Shown: positions 15,242 through 23,914 of the stretch, in pieces
Position numbering within the stretch: the stretch's first letter is position 1
Layout of the letters: every line of letters begins with the position of its first letter
Source: Desulfamplus sp.
GTDB lineage: Bacteria > Desulfobacterota > Desulfobacteria > Desulfobacterales > Desulfobacteraceae
NCBI GenBank assembly: GCA_015231705.1
Contig: JADGBC010000013.1
Span: 1 to 40,369 of the forward strand
Direction of reading: 5' to 3'
DNA length: 40,369 bases
Position numbers and translations under genes: made by a program
The notes under the pieces: model-generated
Database searches by the model: none
Told to the model about the DNA's origin: nothing
Seen by the model: only the letters and a program-made list of their open reading frames with translations

Positions 15242-16135
15242 TTATACCCTTTCAATTTCGTGTATTCCAAAAAGTCCATGAGGTTTTATCAGAAGAATAA
15301 TCAGAAGAATAATGTAGGGTAAAACTTCTCCAGTTCCGTTCAGTCCAAAGTTACCATCAAGATAACCTCCGGCAAACTGCTGGATCAGCCCCATTATGAT
15401 ACCTGCTACAACAGCACCGAGAATAGAATCAAGCCCCCCAAGTATAACCACGGGAAACACCACAACACCAAAAGCGTGAAGCGTGTCAAAATTTAGTCCG
15501 GTAATGTTGCCGATAATGCCTCCGGCTGCTGCTGCTGACAGACCCGCTGTTGCCCATGCAAGACCAAACACGCTTGGCACAGAGATTCCTACAGACATCG
15601 AGGCGAACTGGTCATCTGATACAGCACGCATTGAAATTCCCACAGTAGATTTTTTGAAAAACCAGGAAAATCCTCCGATAAGCACAACCGTAATTATGAC
15701 TCCCACAAGCTGTGTCCAGGATATGGATACCCCGTAAATGGAGATAGGTTCTGCTGGAAGAAAGAGAGGGAATGAAAAATTTTTTGTTCCAAACGGAGTA
15801 AGATAGATCAACCCGTCCAAAATGGAGGCAAGTCCTATTGTTACCATGATAACCGAAATTATAGGCTCTCCAATCAGCCTGCGAAGAAAAATTCGTTCAA
15901 CACTCCAGGCCAATAAAAAAGTAATCAACATGCTTATAAAAAATGAGATATAGATGGGAATTGATGCCCACACGGTCAAGGCATATGTTATAAACGCACC
16001 AGAGGCTATAATCTGTCCATGTGCGAAATTGGCAACCCTGCTTGATTTATAGACAAGAACTAATCCAAGAGCTGCCAGAGCATATATGGAGCCTACCACC
16101 ACACCACTTACAACAATCTGAAAAAAATAGCTCAC
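15242..16135 (-). CDS. livH: Branched-chain amino acid-type ABC transporter permease LivH
   Basis: A 297-residue membrane protein. The beginning (FFQIVVSGVVVGSIYALAAL, GLVLVYKSSRVANFAHGQI) is diagnostic of LivH, followed by a cytoplasmic loop MRAVSDDQFASMSVGISVPSVFGLAWATAGLSAAAAGG and GGLDSILGAVVAGIIMGLI. The start codon is GTG at 16135 with AAGGTG five bases upstream. It lies upstream of and almost touching livM. A copy of repeat A (16185-16276) fills most of the 158-bp gap to the synthetase gene before it. Confidence 0.94.
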   Translation of the reverse strand: MSYFFQIVVSGVVVGSIYALAALGLVLVYKSSRVANFAHGQIIASGAFITYALTVWASIPIYISFFISMLITFLLAWSVERIFLRRLIGEPIISVIMVTIGLASILDGLIYLTPFGTKNFSFPLFLPAEPISIYGVSISWTQLVGVIITVVLIGGFSWFFKKSTVGISMRAVSDDQFASMSVGISVPSVFGLAWATAGLSAAAAGGIIGNITGLNFDTLHAFGVVVFPVVILGGLDSILGAVVAGIIMGLIQQFAGGYLDGNFGLNGTGEVLPYIILLIILLIKPHGLFGIHEIERV

Positions 16136-16184
16136 TTTTCACCTTCTATTCTATTGAAAAATTATCCAAAGTATCCAGGAGTTT

Positions 16185-16276
16185 ATGTTAAAGTCTCTTT
16201 AAATAGCCGTGATTATATGATTTTCACTTTTCGTTGTGGCCGAGAGCCAATACCCCGCTCCGGCCGTGCCGGTTAT
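16185..16276 (+). repeat. Dispersed intergenic repeat family A, copy 2
   Basis: Identical to copy 1 (4867-4958) at 87 of 92 positions, with the terminal CCGGC CGT GCCGG hairpin preserved. It lies 17 bp past the stop codon of the acyl-CoA synthetase gene and before livH, antisense to the operon's direction of transcription. Being inside a transcribed gap, it would be read into RNA as its reverse complement. Confidence 0.8.
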
Positions 16277-16293
16277 TTACATCAGTACGGAGT

Positions 16294-18216
16294 CTATCTG
16301 AACGCATCATAAAACGTGATACGGGTTTTAACACTTGTGGACTGCCCATCCTGGTACTGAAACTTAGCTTCTACATCCTTAGTTTCAACAGCTTCATCAT
16401 AAAGACCATCATACAGGTTACGATATCGCTCCATGACAACCTTGCGCCGTATTTTTCCTGTTTTTGTAAGTTCTCCGTCATCCACATCAAGAAGTTTGTA
16501 AAGCAGCACAAATCTTCTGATCTTAAAGTGCTCCTTTTCAACTCGCTCATTAACCCCTTTTACCTGTTCAAGAATCAGTTGTGCCACCTCTTTTTTTCCG
16601 GCAAGGTCCATATAAGTTGTATAAGAGACACCTCTATCTTCTGCCCATTTGCCAACAACTTCAGGATCAATATTGATCAAGGCGGTTACATATTCACGTT
16701 TATCTCCAAAGATCACCGCCTCTTTGATGTATGGGCTGAACTTTAGCTTGTTTTCCAGAAACATAGGGCTGAACATCTCGTTGTTATGATTATGCATAAC
16801 ATCGGAAAGACGATCAATCACCACAAGATGTCCGAAATCATCAATATACCCTGCATCACCTGAATGGAGCCACCCGCCTTCTAAAAGCTCTGCGGTTTTT
16901 TCCGGCTGTTCAAAATATCCAGGAGAGACAGACGCAGACTTTGATAGAATCTCTCCCTCTTCACTGATACGGCACTCAGTGCCTGGAAGGGGCATTCCCA
17001 CAGTATCTGGCCTTACATCCCCGTCCCGATGCATGTAGGCTATTCCTGTTATCTCTGTCTGTCCATAAATCTGCTTTAAATTAACACCTATTGCCTGATA
17101 AAAGGTGAAAAGCTCTGGTCCAAGAGCTGCTCCGCCGGTGTAGGCACGCCTCAGGCGAAGAAGTCCCATCTGGTTGATCAAGGGGCGAAAAATAATCTGT
17201 TTGCCAAGCCATGCGGTAAGTTTGAGCATGGGAGGAAGTTTTTTTCCTCCCATTCGATATTTTGCAGCCTCCTGGCCTATTTCAATAAAATAGTTGTAAA
17301 GCAGTTTGTTGAATCCGTAGGACTGGTCAATCTTAAGCCATATGGCAGAACGAATTGATTCGTAAATTCTGGGTGCACCAAACATGAAATGGGGCCCGAT
17401 CTCCTTTAAATCAGACATAGCGGTTTCAACTGATTCAGGAAAATTGATGGTGATGCCTGTAGCCATGGCGATTCCAAAAGAGTTCATCTGCTCTCCAATC
17501 CAGGCAAAGGGAAGAAACGAGACATATTCATCACTGGGTTCAAGAGGATCAACCTTTGTGATCTGTACCCCCATGTTTATATAGTTTCTGTGGGTCATCA
17601 TGGTGCCTTTGGGCATGCCGGTTGTACCTGATGTAAGACACAGATGGCAAACATCATCCGGATGGCCCAAATCAACCAAGGAGTCAAAAAGACCTGGCTC
17701 TTTTGAATGAAGTTCATCCCCCAGTTTATAAATATCTGTTATGGAGATAAACCACTTGTCTGACCTGTAATTTCGCATGCCTCGCGGGTCTTCATAAATT
17801 ACTTTTTTAACTGCTGGTATTCTTTCTCTTATCTCAACTAATTTGTCCACCTGCTCCTGGTTATCACAAAATACTGCTGTAATTTTCAGAGAATTTACAA
17901 TATCCGCGATCTCATCAGGCATTGTGGTTTGGTATATTCCAGCAGAAACAGCACCAAGAACATGAGATCCGATCGCAGCAAAAAGCAGTTCGGGAATATT
18001 ATCACTTATGATCGCCACCGTATCGCCTTTTTTAATTCCGATCTGCCTCATACCCAAAGCGGTTTTCCTGACATGGGAATAATAGGATTTCCATGTATAG
18101 GTATTCCATATGCCGAAATCCTTTTCCCGCAAAGCAACTTTATTTCCGCTGTAATTGACCCTGAGACGGAGTAGTTGAGGAATAGAATATTCCGTCAATT
18201 TTTCGCTATTTTCCAC
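16294..18216 (-). CDS. AMP-forming acyl-CoA synthetase (long-chain fatty acid-CoA ligase-like)
   Basis: A 640-residue member of the ANL adenylating superfamily, activating a carboxylic acid through an acyl-AMP to its CoA thioester. The phosphate-binding loop is LTSGTTGMPKGTMMTHRNY, the adenine motif is QIYGQTEITG, and GWLHSGDAGYIDDFGHLVVIDR carries the conserved Asp and hinge region. The C-terminal ELTKTGKIRRK contains the catalytic Lys. The size and the motif FLPFAWIGEQMNSFG resemble FadD15/Faa-like ligases. The start is GTG at 18216 with AGGAGG 11 bases upstream. It is embedded between livG and livH, so it probably activates the acid that the transporter imports, or a product of it. The substrate is unknown. 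Confidence 0.9.
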   Translation of the reverse strand: MENSEKLTEYSIPQLLRLRVNYSGNKVALREKDFGIWNTYTWKSYYSHVRKTALGMRQIGIKKGDTVAIISDNIPELLFAAIGSHVLGAVSAGIYQTTMPDEIADIVNSLKITAVFCDNQEQVDKLVEIRERIPAVKKVIYEDPRGMRNYRSDKWFISITDIYKLGDELHSKEPGLFDSLVDLGHPDDVCHLCLTSGTTGMPKGTMMTHRNYINMGVQITKVDPLEPSDEYVSFLPFAWIGEQMNSFGIAMATGITINFPESVETAMSDLKEIGPHFMFGAPRIYESIRSAIWLKIDQSYGFNKLLYNYFIEIGQEAAKYRMGGKKLPPMLKLTAWLGKQIIFRPLINQMGLLRLRRAYTGGAALGPELFTFYQAIGVNLKQIYGQTEITGIAYMHRDGDVRPDTVGMPLPGTECRISEEGEILSKSASVSPGYFEQPEKTAELLEGGWLHSGDAGYIDDFGHLVVIDRLSDVMHNHNNEMFSPMFLENKLKFSPYIKEAVIFGDKREYVTALINIDPEVVGKWAEDRGVSYTTYMDLAGKKEVAQLILEQVKGVNERVEKEHFKIRRFVLLYKLLDVDDGELTKTGKIRRKVVMERYRNLYDGLYDEAVETKDVEAKFQYQDGQSTSVKTRITFYDAFR

Positions 18217-18232
18217 TGGTTACCATACCTCC

Positions 18233-18386
18233 TGAGATTTCGCTGTTTTTCCTGTGGCCTATGTATGCCTTGATGTGGCTATGTATGTCTTGTTTGATTT
18301 TGCTCTATTTTTCTGGCCGGCGTGTCGATTCTTCATGATCGGTGTGTGACATTCTTAAGATTTCGCTGCTTTATCCTGACGCCTAT
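18233..18386. repeat. Imperfect direct repeat pair in livG-synthetase gap
   Basis: GAGATTTCGCTGTTTTTCCTG followed by a GCCTAT block (about 18234-18262) recurs as AAGATTTCGCTGCTTTATCCTG followed by GCCTAT (about 18356-18385), in the same orientation and 122 bp apart. Between them GGCCTATGTATGCCTTG and GGCTATGTATGTCTTG form a second, closer pair. No frame across the region looks coding. It may be a decayed local duplication or a leader of the synthetase gene. Confidence 0.45.
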
Positions 18387-18494
18387 TGTGCTTTCAGGGT
18401 TGGGTATCGAGGGGAAAAATACTTTAAACATTTAATAGCCTAAAATCTAATAATAGCCTAAAAATCCACCAGACACTCTAATCTTTAAGAGATA

Positions 18495-19256
18495 CTACTC
18501 ATTTCCGATATAGGCTTCAATCACCTTGGGGTTGGATGCAACCTCTTCCGGAGTACCTGAACCTATAAGCTGACCAAAATCAAGAACATGTATCCTGTCT
18601 GAAATGTCCATTACAACGCCAAGATCATGCTCCACTAGAACTACGGTAACCCCCCGCTCTTTTTGAATATCCATGATGAAGCGGACGATATCCTCTTTTT
18701 CCTCAAGGTTCATGCCAGCCATAGGTTCATCAAGAAGCAGCAGATCAGGATCAAGAGTAAGTGCTCTTGCCACCTCTACTTTTTTCTGAACTCCGTAACT
18801 TAAATTCCCCACGAGGCTTTTTCTGTATGGTTCAAGCTCCATGAAGTCTATGACCTCTTCCACAAATTTTCGGTTTTCAGCCTCAACTCTAGAGGCTTTA
18901 CCCCAGAAAATCAGAGCTTCAAAAAAGTTGTATTTAAGCTTTATATGGCGGGCAAGAAGAAGATTGTCTAAAACGGAAAGACCCCTGAACAGTTCAAGGT
19001 TTTGAAAAGCACGGGCGATCCCCATGCTTGAGACCTCGTGGGGTGAGGAGTGTGTAAGATTTTTACCACAGTAGTTAATCTGACCCTCTGTGGGATGATA
19101 AAAACCTGATATGCAGTTTAACATACTGGTTTTTCCAGCACCGTTGGGTCCGATAATTGAGGTGATCAATCCCTTTTCAATCGCCATGTTTACATGTGAC
19201 AAAGCATTGAGTCCACCAAAAGAAAGGGTAACTTCAGAAATATTTAGATATGTCAT
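18495..19256 (-). CDS. livG: Branched-chain amino acid-type ABC transporter ATP-binding protein LivG
   Basis: A 253-residue ATPase beginning LNISEVTLSFGGLNALSHVN. Walker A is IIGPNGAGKTSMLNCISGFY, followed by the LivG-type region GIARAFQNLELFRGLSVLDNLLLARH, signature LSYGVQKKVEVARALTL, Walker B LLLLDEPMAGMNLEEKEDIV and switch VVLVEHDLGVVMDISDRIHVLDFG. It pairs with LivF to power LivHM. It is the first gene of the leftward liv cluster, with a 278-bp gap to the synthetase gene, so the cluster's main promoter should lie in 19257-19400; family B repeat copy 2 is right there. Confidence 0.95.
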   Translation of the reverse strand: MTYLNISEVTLSFGGLNALSHVNMAIEKGLITSIIGPNGAGKTSMLNCISGFYHPTEGQINYCGKNLTHSSPHEVSSMGIARAFQNLELFRGLSVLDNLLLARHIKLKYNFFEALIFWGKASRVEAENRKFVEEVIDFMELEPYRKSLVGNLSYGVQKKVEVARALTLDPDLLLLDEPMAGMNLEEKEDIVRFIMDIQKERGVTVVLVEHDLGVVMDISDRIHVLDFGQLIGSGTPEEVASNPKVIEAYIGNE

Positions 19257-19878
19257 AAATTCAATTCACCGGTCATTTTAGACGTTATAGGTCGTTTAAG
19301 GCTTTACCATGAAAATGCATTTTGATTTTCATAATTCTGGAAGGTCAGAATGCGACCATGCTCGCTCAACGATCTTTCAACGCTGGTTGCGAGATCTATT
19401 ATTCATTTTTTGAATTTACGTTCATTGAGTAACACAAGCATCTTCAACAAACCATTCATTTGATGATTTTATCAAATTCTTTTATAAATTGGCAAAAAGT
19501 ATATAGAGGGAGATATTTTGTGAATGGCATTCATATACACATGGGATATTATTTTAGTCAAGTAAAAATTTACATTTTCTTTGTATTGCAGTAAAAATCT
19601 ATTCTAATTTTCATATTTAAATTCTTACGGTGCAAAGAGCAACCTTACTTTACCTAAATTGTGTTGACTCCAAATACTTTCATGAGATAAATATAATCCT
19701 AACCTGGATGAACCAAAATCAAAAATTATTTCCCGATTCTCTTGCAAAAATAACACTAAAATATAGGGATAAGAATCTAATCCTGATTTCGAGCGTTTTG
19801 TATTTATGATCTTTTCATGAAAATTTAACCCGCCACAAGATAAAAATCAAAACAGTCACATTTGAAAGAGAGAAAAAA
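19257..19878. other. Divergent intergenic region livG/panC, no gene seen
   Basis: A 622-bp, strongly AT-rich gap between leftward livG and rightward panC. It contains family B repeat copy 2 (19303-19371) and a fainter related stretch near 19586-19625 (TAAAAATCTATTCTAATTTTC). I see no frame with a ribosome binding site. Promoters for both operons must lie here, but none stands out. Confidence 0.6.
19303..19371 (+). repeat. Dispersed intergenic repeat family B, copy 2
   Basis: Begins TTTACCATGAAAATGCATTT and continues TGATTTTCATAATTCTGG, GGTCAGAATGCGACCATG, CTCGCTCAACG. The first 18 bases are the same as in copy 1, and later blocks match with substitutions. It lies in the presumed promoter region of the liv cluster. 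Confidence 0.65.
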
Positions 19879-20718
19879 ATGAAAATATTCAAAACATCAT
19901 CAGATATGAGGGCATGGTCTGATTCCATGCACAAGGCTGGAGAAACTATAAGTTTTGTTCCAACAATGGGTTATCTTCATGAGGGGCACCTTTCGCTTAT
20001 GGAACAAGGTACAAATATCAGCTCTGCCCTGGTAGTAAGCATTTTTGTGAATCCAACACAGTTTGGTGAAAATGAAGACCTTGATGCTTACCCTACAAAC
20101 ATTGAAAGAGATCTCAATCTTATAAAGTCAAAGGGTGCAAAGGCTGCCTTCCTTCCTGACAGAAAAGAGATTTACCCCGAGAACTATCAAACATATGTGA
20201 CACTAGAACAGCTCCCAAACCACCTTTGCGGCCTATCCAGACCTGTACACTTCAGAGGAGTGGCGACTATTGTCAGCAAACTCTTTAATATTGTAAGACC
20301 AGACGCAGCGATATTTGGCACCAAGGATTTTCAACAATTACAGGTGATCAGACAATTAAACAGGGATCTCAATTTTGGCATTAACATCATTGGAGCACCT
20401 ATTGTCAGGGAGAGTGACGGACTTGCCATGAGTTCAAGAAATGCATACCTTAAGCCAGATCAGAGAGATTCTGCCTTAAGTCTGTCAAAAGCATGCTCTA
20501 AAGTAAAGGAGATGGTTAAAGCAGGGGAAAAAAATGCAAGCAGGATAAAGTCACACGTGAAAGAGTTTATAGAATCTTTTCCTGATACTCAGATTGACTA
20601 TCTAAGTATCTGCAATCCTGATACTCTCAATGAAGTTGAGGAAATTGACAGGGAAGTACTGTTTGCACTTGCGGTACAAGTTGGAAGAGCGAGACTTATA
20701 GATAATATCTTGGTATAA
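19879..20718 (+). CDS. panC: Pantothenate synthetase (pantoate-beta-alanine ligase)
   Basis: A 279-residue enzyme joining pantoate and beta-alanine with ATP, the last step of pantothenate synthesis. The nucleotide-binding HIGH-like motif is PTMGYLHEGHLSLM, followed by SIFVNPTQFGENEDLDAYP, the pantoate-binding stretch HFRGVATIVSKLFNIVRPD, FGTKDFQQLQVIRQL, and the KMSKS-like loop IVRESDGLAMSSRNAYL. Length is the family norm. The ATG has AAAGAGAGAAAAA upstream. It stands alone here, 13 kb from panB and the DUF2520 gene; panD is not in the window. Confidence 0.96.
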   Translation: MKIFKTSSDMRAWSDSMHKAGETISFVPTMGYLHEGHLSLMEQGTNISSALVVSIFVNPTQFGENEDLDAYPTNIERDLNLIKSKGAKAAFLPDRKEIYPENYQTYVTLEQLPNHLCGLSRPVHFRGVATIVSKLFNIVRPDAAIFGTKDFQQLQVIRQLNRDLNFGINIIGAPIVRESDGLAMSSRNAYLKPDQRDSALSLSKACSKVKEMVKAGEKNASRIKSHVKEFIESFPDTQIDYLSICNPDTLNEVEEIDREVLFALAVQVGRARLIDNILV

Positions 20719-20796
20719 TCAATCGATCTTAAAGGCTTATTATGCATAAACTGGCATGACTCCATTCTGGGCATACCGAATAATAAAGATCACGAC

Positions 20797-20900
20797 TCAT
20801 TTTCATGGTAAAATTTAAGAACAATAAGTTCCTAAATGAGGAGTGCCCGTAGTTTGGCCACCCCTTACCATGAAAATCAAAATACATTTTCATGGTAAAA
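20797..20900 (-). repeat. Dispersed intergenic repeat family B, copy 4 (inverted) with palindromic ends
   Basis: On the reverse strand: TTTTACCATGAAAATGTATT, TTGATTTTCATGGTAAGG, GGTGGCCAAACTACGGGCA, then after about 30 unique bases a second TTTTACCATGAAAATG. The stretch 20867-20900 is a near-perfect palindrome (TACCATGAAAAT ... ATTTTCATGGTA). It sits between panC and the LPP20-like gene, which converge, so it could act as a two-way terminator. Confidence 0.65.
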
Positions 20901-20972
20901 AACCTGAAATAGAGAATGCTATAGACATACCAAAAGCCTTATGAAAAGACGACAAAATTAAACAATAGCCTT

Positions 20973-21986
20973 TCATTCAGATATAACAATCACTACTCTG
21001 CACCCCTTCATGAGAAGATGACGTTCAGGCATTCTCTGAAGTTTATCTGCATCAGACATACTTACGACAATAGTATTGTTTTTGTCTCCATCCCTTCTCA
21101 ACCCCTTGATCATAATAGGGTTGTTCCCAATTTTACGCGATGTTGCTTCAGGTTCAAGAGAGCAAATATAACTGCAAACTCCCCTTTCAACAGCGTATTT
21201 ACGACTTATGAACGTTGGACTGTAGATCTCTTCACCCTGTTCATTTACAACGATGGGACAGATCACTGGCTTGAATTTGATGCCCCTGGCGTCGATAATA
21301 ATTCCCGTGTATCTATCTTTATCTTTGCCACTTTGGATCATCATGCCAGTATCCTTAATCCATTGGTTATCATGGAATGTTCTTCCAATCAGTCCACTTT
21401 CCTGATATTGGTTATCAGGCTCGAAGAGTTCAATCTCTGGAAGTTCCCGTATTTCAGATGGCAGTACAGATTGAAGAAAATCACCGTACATATTCGCCAT
21501 AAGTGTCACCTCTAATACACCTCTTGAACTTCTATGACTTTCAACGATCTTTGCATTCATGGCTCTTTTCTTAATTTGAGCAATAATAGTATGAATTGAG
21601 GAATTAATTTCAGTTGATGAAGAGACAGGTTCAGTTAATGAAAAATCTAATTTTGATATTATATATTTACTTGGCAATCCAATAGATTTAAAAATATCAA
21701 CCAGATGATCTTTTGCACTGTTTCTGGCAGATTCAAAATCAGATGGATCTGCTCTTTTTTCAGTATCCCTATTTTCAGAGGCTCTGCCTTTGGCCTGAAT
21801 CACGCCAGTTGTCCAGTTAATGGTTCCGTAAGTCAACTCAACAACACAATCGGCAGCACCTTTTACATACATGGTATGTCCTATATCTGCTGCTTCAATA
21901 ATTGACGGCATCATTAAACCTGTAGAGATTTGTACTAAAAAAATAGATAAAATAAACAGGTGATGTATATCTTTGAACTTGTGCAC
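20973..21986 (-). CDS. Secreted LPP20-family-like protein of unknown function
   Basis: A 337-residue protein starting at GTG 21986. Residues 12-33 are hydrophobic (FILSIFLVQISTGLMM) with an Ala-Ala site after IIE, a likely signal peptide without a lipobox Cys. The middle part (FESARNSAKDHLVDIFKSIGL, then repeated short beta-rich blocks and VTLMANMYGDFLQSVLP) resembles the LPP20-like secreted proteins common in delta-type sulfate reducers, which start with an Ala-rich helix of the R.aA...A...L type. The C-terminal 130 residues (DRYTGIIIDARGIKFKPVICP) form a second domain often seen in these proteins. It is the last gene of a leftward trio with mobB and an HD gene. Family assignment is moderate; function unknown. 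Confidence 0.6.
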   Translation of the reverse strand: MHKFKDIHHLFILSIFLVQISTGLMMPSIIEAADIGHTMYVKGAADCVVELTYGTINWTTGVIQAKGRASENRDTEKRADPSDFESARNSAKDHLVDIFKSIGLPSKYIISKLDFSLTEPVSSSTEINSSIHTIIAQIKKRAMNAKIVESHRSSRGVLEVTLMANMYGDFLQSVLPSEIRELPEIELFEPDNQYQESGLIGRTFHDNQWIKDTGMMIQSGKDKDRYTGIIIDARGIKFKPVICPIVVNEQGEEIYSPTFISRKYAVERGVCSYICSLEPEATSRKIGNNPIMIKGLRRDGDKNNTIVVSMSDADKLQRMPERHLLMKGCRVVIVISE

Positions 21987-22015
21987 TCAGTTTTCCCAAA
22001 AAACCTTAAATAGTT

Positions 22016-22942
22016 CTAATTTCGGTTAGAGATCAAGTCAGTGCCTCCTACTCTCTTCATATAGTCATACACACACTGAAGAGCATCAGGCAAGGTTTTG
22101 AAATCTCTTGAAACAGAAAGAGTAGAGATAATTTGATCAATATAGCCACGTTTTTCAACCCGTTTGACAGACTGGGGGAAATTCAGATCAAATACCCAGC
22201 TGATCTGCATTAATTTCAGATCGTTAAGTTCCTTGATTGAATTGGTTTTCACATATGTATTATTTGAGATAGCATTTAACGCCTGATCTGAGCAACTGTA
22301 ATGATCTTCCAGGCCAAGATTGACTATATCCTGATTTAGGGGATCAGGGGATATATAATTATTTATGACCACCCGCCAGATATCTAATTTGTCCGCATCT
22401 CTAAGAAGTTTCATAAAAAAGACCATCTCTCTGTCTTCAAGTTGAGGAACCTGTGCCGCATTATGAACTGCAACAGCTCCTTTAATCAACTCCTTTTCTC
22501 TTTCTGTACAGACATTGAGAAATCCATATTTTTCCATCTCAATAATGGAGAGTCCTGCATGGTTTGCAGATGCGAGATCCAGAAACGTTCCGTATCTTTT
22601 AAACTGCACAAACCTGCCCAAATCATGAAACAGAGCCATGGCACGGGCAATCAGAAGCGACTCGGAATCAAGAAAAAACGACTCATTTTTTAGAGAGAGA
22701 GCACGTCCACTCAGGAGAGGAGCAGACTCGTCACCCAATGGTAGAGAAAGGTCTCTATCAATGATGGGTAAAGCCGGGCTGCATTGAAAAAAAGAGCTGA
22801 CAAGCCCTTCAATCTCCTGACATACCCTCATGGTATGCTCTTTTTTCAGTATAAGTGGTGCCGGATTCGAACTTCTTCTGATATATTGATCAGCATAATC
22901 TGAAAATCTTTTTTCCAGTAATTTCAATTTTTCAGGGGTCAT
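22016..22942 (-). CDS. HD-domain metal-dependent phosphohydrolase
   Basis: A 308-residue soluble protein with a complete HD signature: His36 in KKEHTMRV, the doublet in ALFHDLGRFVQF (about 109-110), a further His in SANHAG, and the Asp of LLRDADKLDIW (near 190). FLDLASANHAGLSIIE is characteristic of the HD family found widely in delta-proteobacteria and clostridia. The substrate is unknown. The ATG has AGGATGAT upstream. The gene follows mobB by 35 bp and precedes the LPP20-like gene by 29 bp, so the three are probably cotranscribed. Confidence 0.8.
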   Translation of the reverse strand: MTPEKLKLLEKRFSDYADQYIRRSSNPAPLILKKEHTMRVCQEIEGLVSSFFQCSPALPIIDRDLSLPLGDESAPLLSGRALSLKNESFFLDSESLLIARAMALFHDLGRFVQFKRYGTFLDLASANHAGLSIIEMEKYGFLNVCTEREKELIKGAVAVHNAAQVPQLEDREMVFFMKLLRDADKLDIWRVVINNYISPDPLNQDIVNLGLEDHYSCSDQALNAISNNTYVKTNSIKELNDLKLMQISWVFDLNFPQSVKRVEKRGYIDQIISTLSVSRDFKTLPDALQCVYDYMKRVGGTDLISNRN

Positions 22943-22977
22943 ATCATCCTAAAGCTATATCAGCTGAGAAGCCATAA

Positions 22978-23553
22978 TTATAGAATATACTTTTTTTCAA
23001 TAAAATCAGAGACAGCTTCAGCGTCATCAAGAGAAAAACAGGGTACATTGGGGCGGTAGTCTGAATCTGTAATAAAAGCTTCAAGATTTTTATCTCCTAT
23101 AAAAAGAGGTGCATCATGACCTGCACCAGTTCTGAAAATTTCTAATTTTGGAAGGGAAGCAAACTTAAATCCTTCTACAATTATAAGATCCATATCTGCA
23201 AGGTAATGTTTTACCCTTGCAATTGTAGCAGACTCACTTTCAGCATTGCCAGACTCTCTGATATTACCAGAATCTTTTTTAATGGAATGGTCGTCATTCT
23301 GAGAAAAATCAGGCTCCTTGTAATCTTTGATCATTGAGATGGTGCCAGGTGAAACGACAAGTGTTGCAGCAGCACCAGCATTCTTATGTCTCCAGCTATC
23401 TTTTCCTTTTTTATCCATATCAACCCCGCAATGGGCGTGTTTTATAATTCCTATATGGAATCCTTTTTGTTTAAGTTTTGGAATGAGTTTTTCTAAAAAA
23501 GTGGTTTTTCCGGAGCCAGATCTTCCTGCAATGGATATAATATTGGGCTTCAT
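22978..23553 (-). CDS. mobB: Molybdopterin-guanine dinucleotide biosynthesis adaptor MobB
   Basis: A 191-residue P-loop GTPase-like protein. Walker A is IAGRSGSGKTTFLEKLI (about 8-24), followed by GIIKHAHCGVDMDKKGKDSWRHKNAGA, the MobB signature with the conserved HH-like and D-S-W..R.AGA elements, and a late Walker-B-like DLIIVEGFKFASLPKLEIFR. MobB assists MobA in attaching GMP to molybdopterin, forming the bis-MGD cofactor used by enzymes such as formate dehydrogenase. Residues 85-110 (DYKEPDFSQNDDHSIKKDSGNIRE) are an extra polar loop compared with E. coli MobB. The ATG has AGGA upstream. It is divergent from the regulator at 23915. Confidence 0.9.
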   Translation of the reverse strand: MKPNIISIAGRSGSGKTTFLEKLIPKLKQKGFHIGIIKHAHCGVDMDKKGKDSWRHKNAGAAATLVVSPGTISMIKDYKEPDFSQNDDHSIKKDSGNIRESGNAESESATIARVKHYLADMDLIIVEGFKFASLPKLEIFRTGAGHDAPLFIGDKNLEAFITDSDYRPNVPCFSLDDAEAVSDFIEKKYIL

Positions 23554-23914
23554 GTATCCTGCTTTAATTTATCTTTAACTTTTTGCCGAGAAGTTCTCCA
23601 TCCTGAGCTAAGCCAAGGAGGAGGGATATTTTTTTATAGTTTATGAAGTTTGCATCAAGACAAAGCCATAAAACAAAGAGATTCAAGTTGACAGGAAATA
23701 GAGATAATGTCAAGAATGATCTAAATATGGTGGTGATAAGTAAACTGGCATGGCCGTTTTCTTGGATAGTCCAGTCGGGCGTAAATCTTATTGTGATTAT
23801 TAGAGCCGATTCTTCAATATTCATATGGATATTCGGCACAAAAAATCAACAGATAACTTATACCGAGCTATACTATCCAGAAGGAATTAAAATCAAAAAG
23901 AGAGGAAGCAAATA
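23554..23914. other. Divergent gap mobB/regulator with two unconvincing overlapping frames
   Basis: This 361-bp gap carries a 91-codon frame on the reverse strand (23564-23839, ending 10 bp before mobB) and a 90-codon frame on the forward strand (23643-23915, whose TAA overlaps the regulator's ATG). They overlap each other antisense, and neither shows a recognisable family or a good ribosome binding site. I do not call either. The promoters for mobB and the regulator presumably lie here, possibly with an operator for the regulator. Confidence 0.4.

Noticed and set aside
16234-16746. 170-codon forward frame over the 3' end of the acyl-CoA synthetase gene
   Set aside because: The opposite strand carries the conserved C-terminal ligase motifs, including the catalytic Lys; the forward frame has no recognisable features and begins inside repeat A.
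23564-23839. 91-codon reverse-strand frame upstream of mobB
   Set aside because: It overlaps an equally long forward-strand frame, has no recognisable motif or clear ribosome binding site, and lies in a divergent promoter gap. Left uncalled, though neither frame can be excluded.
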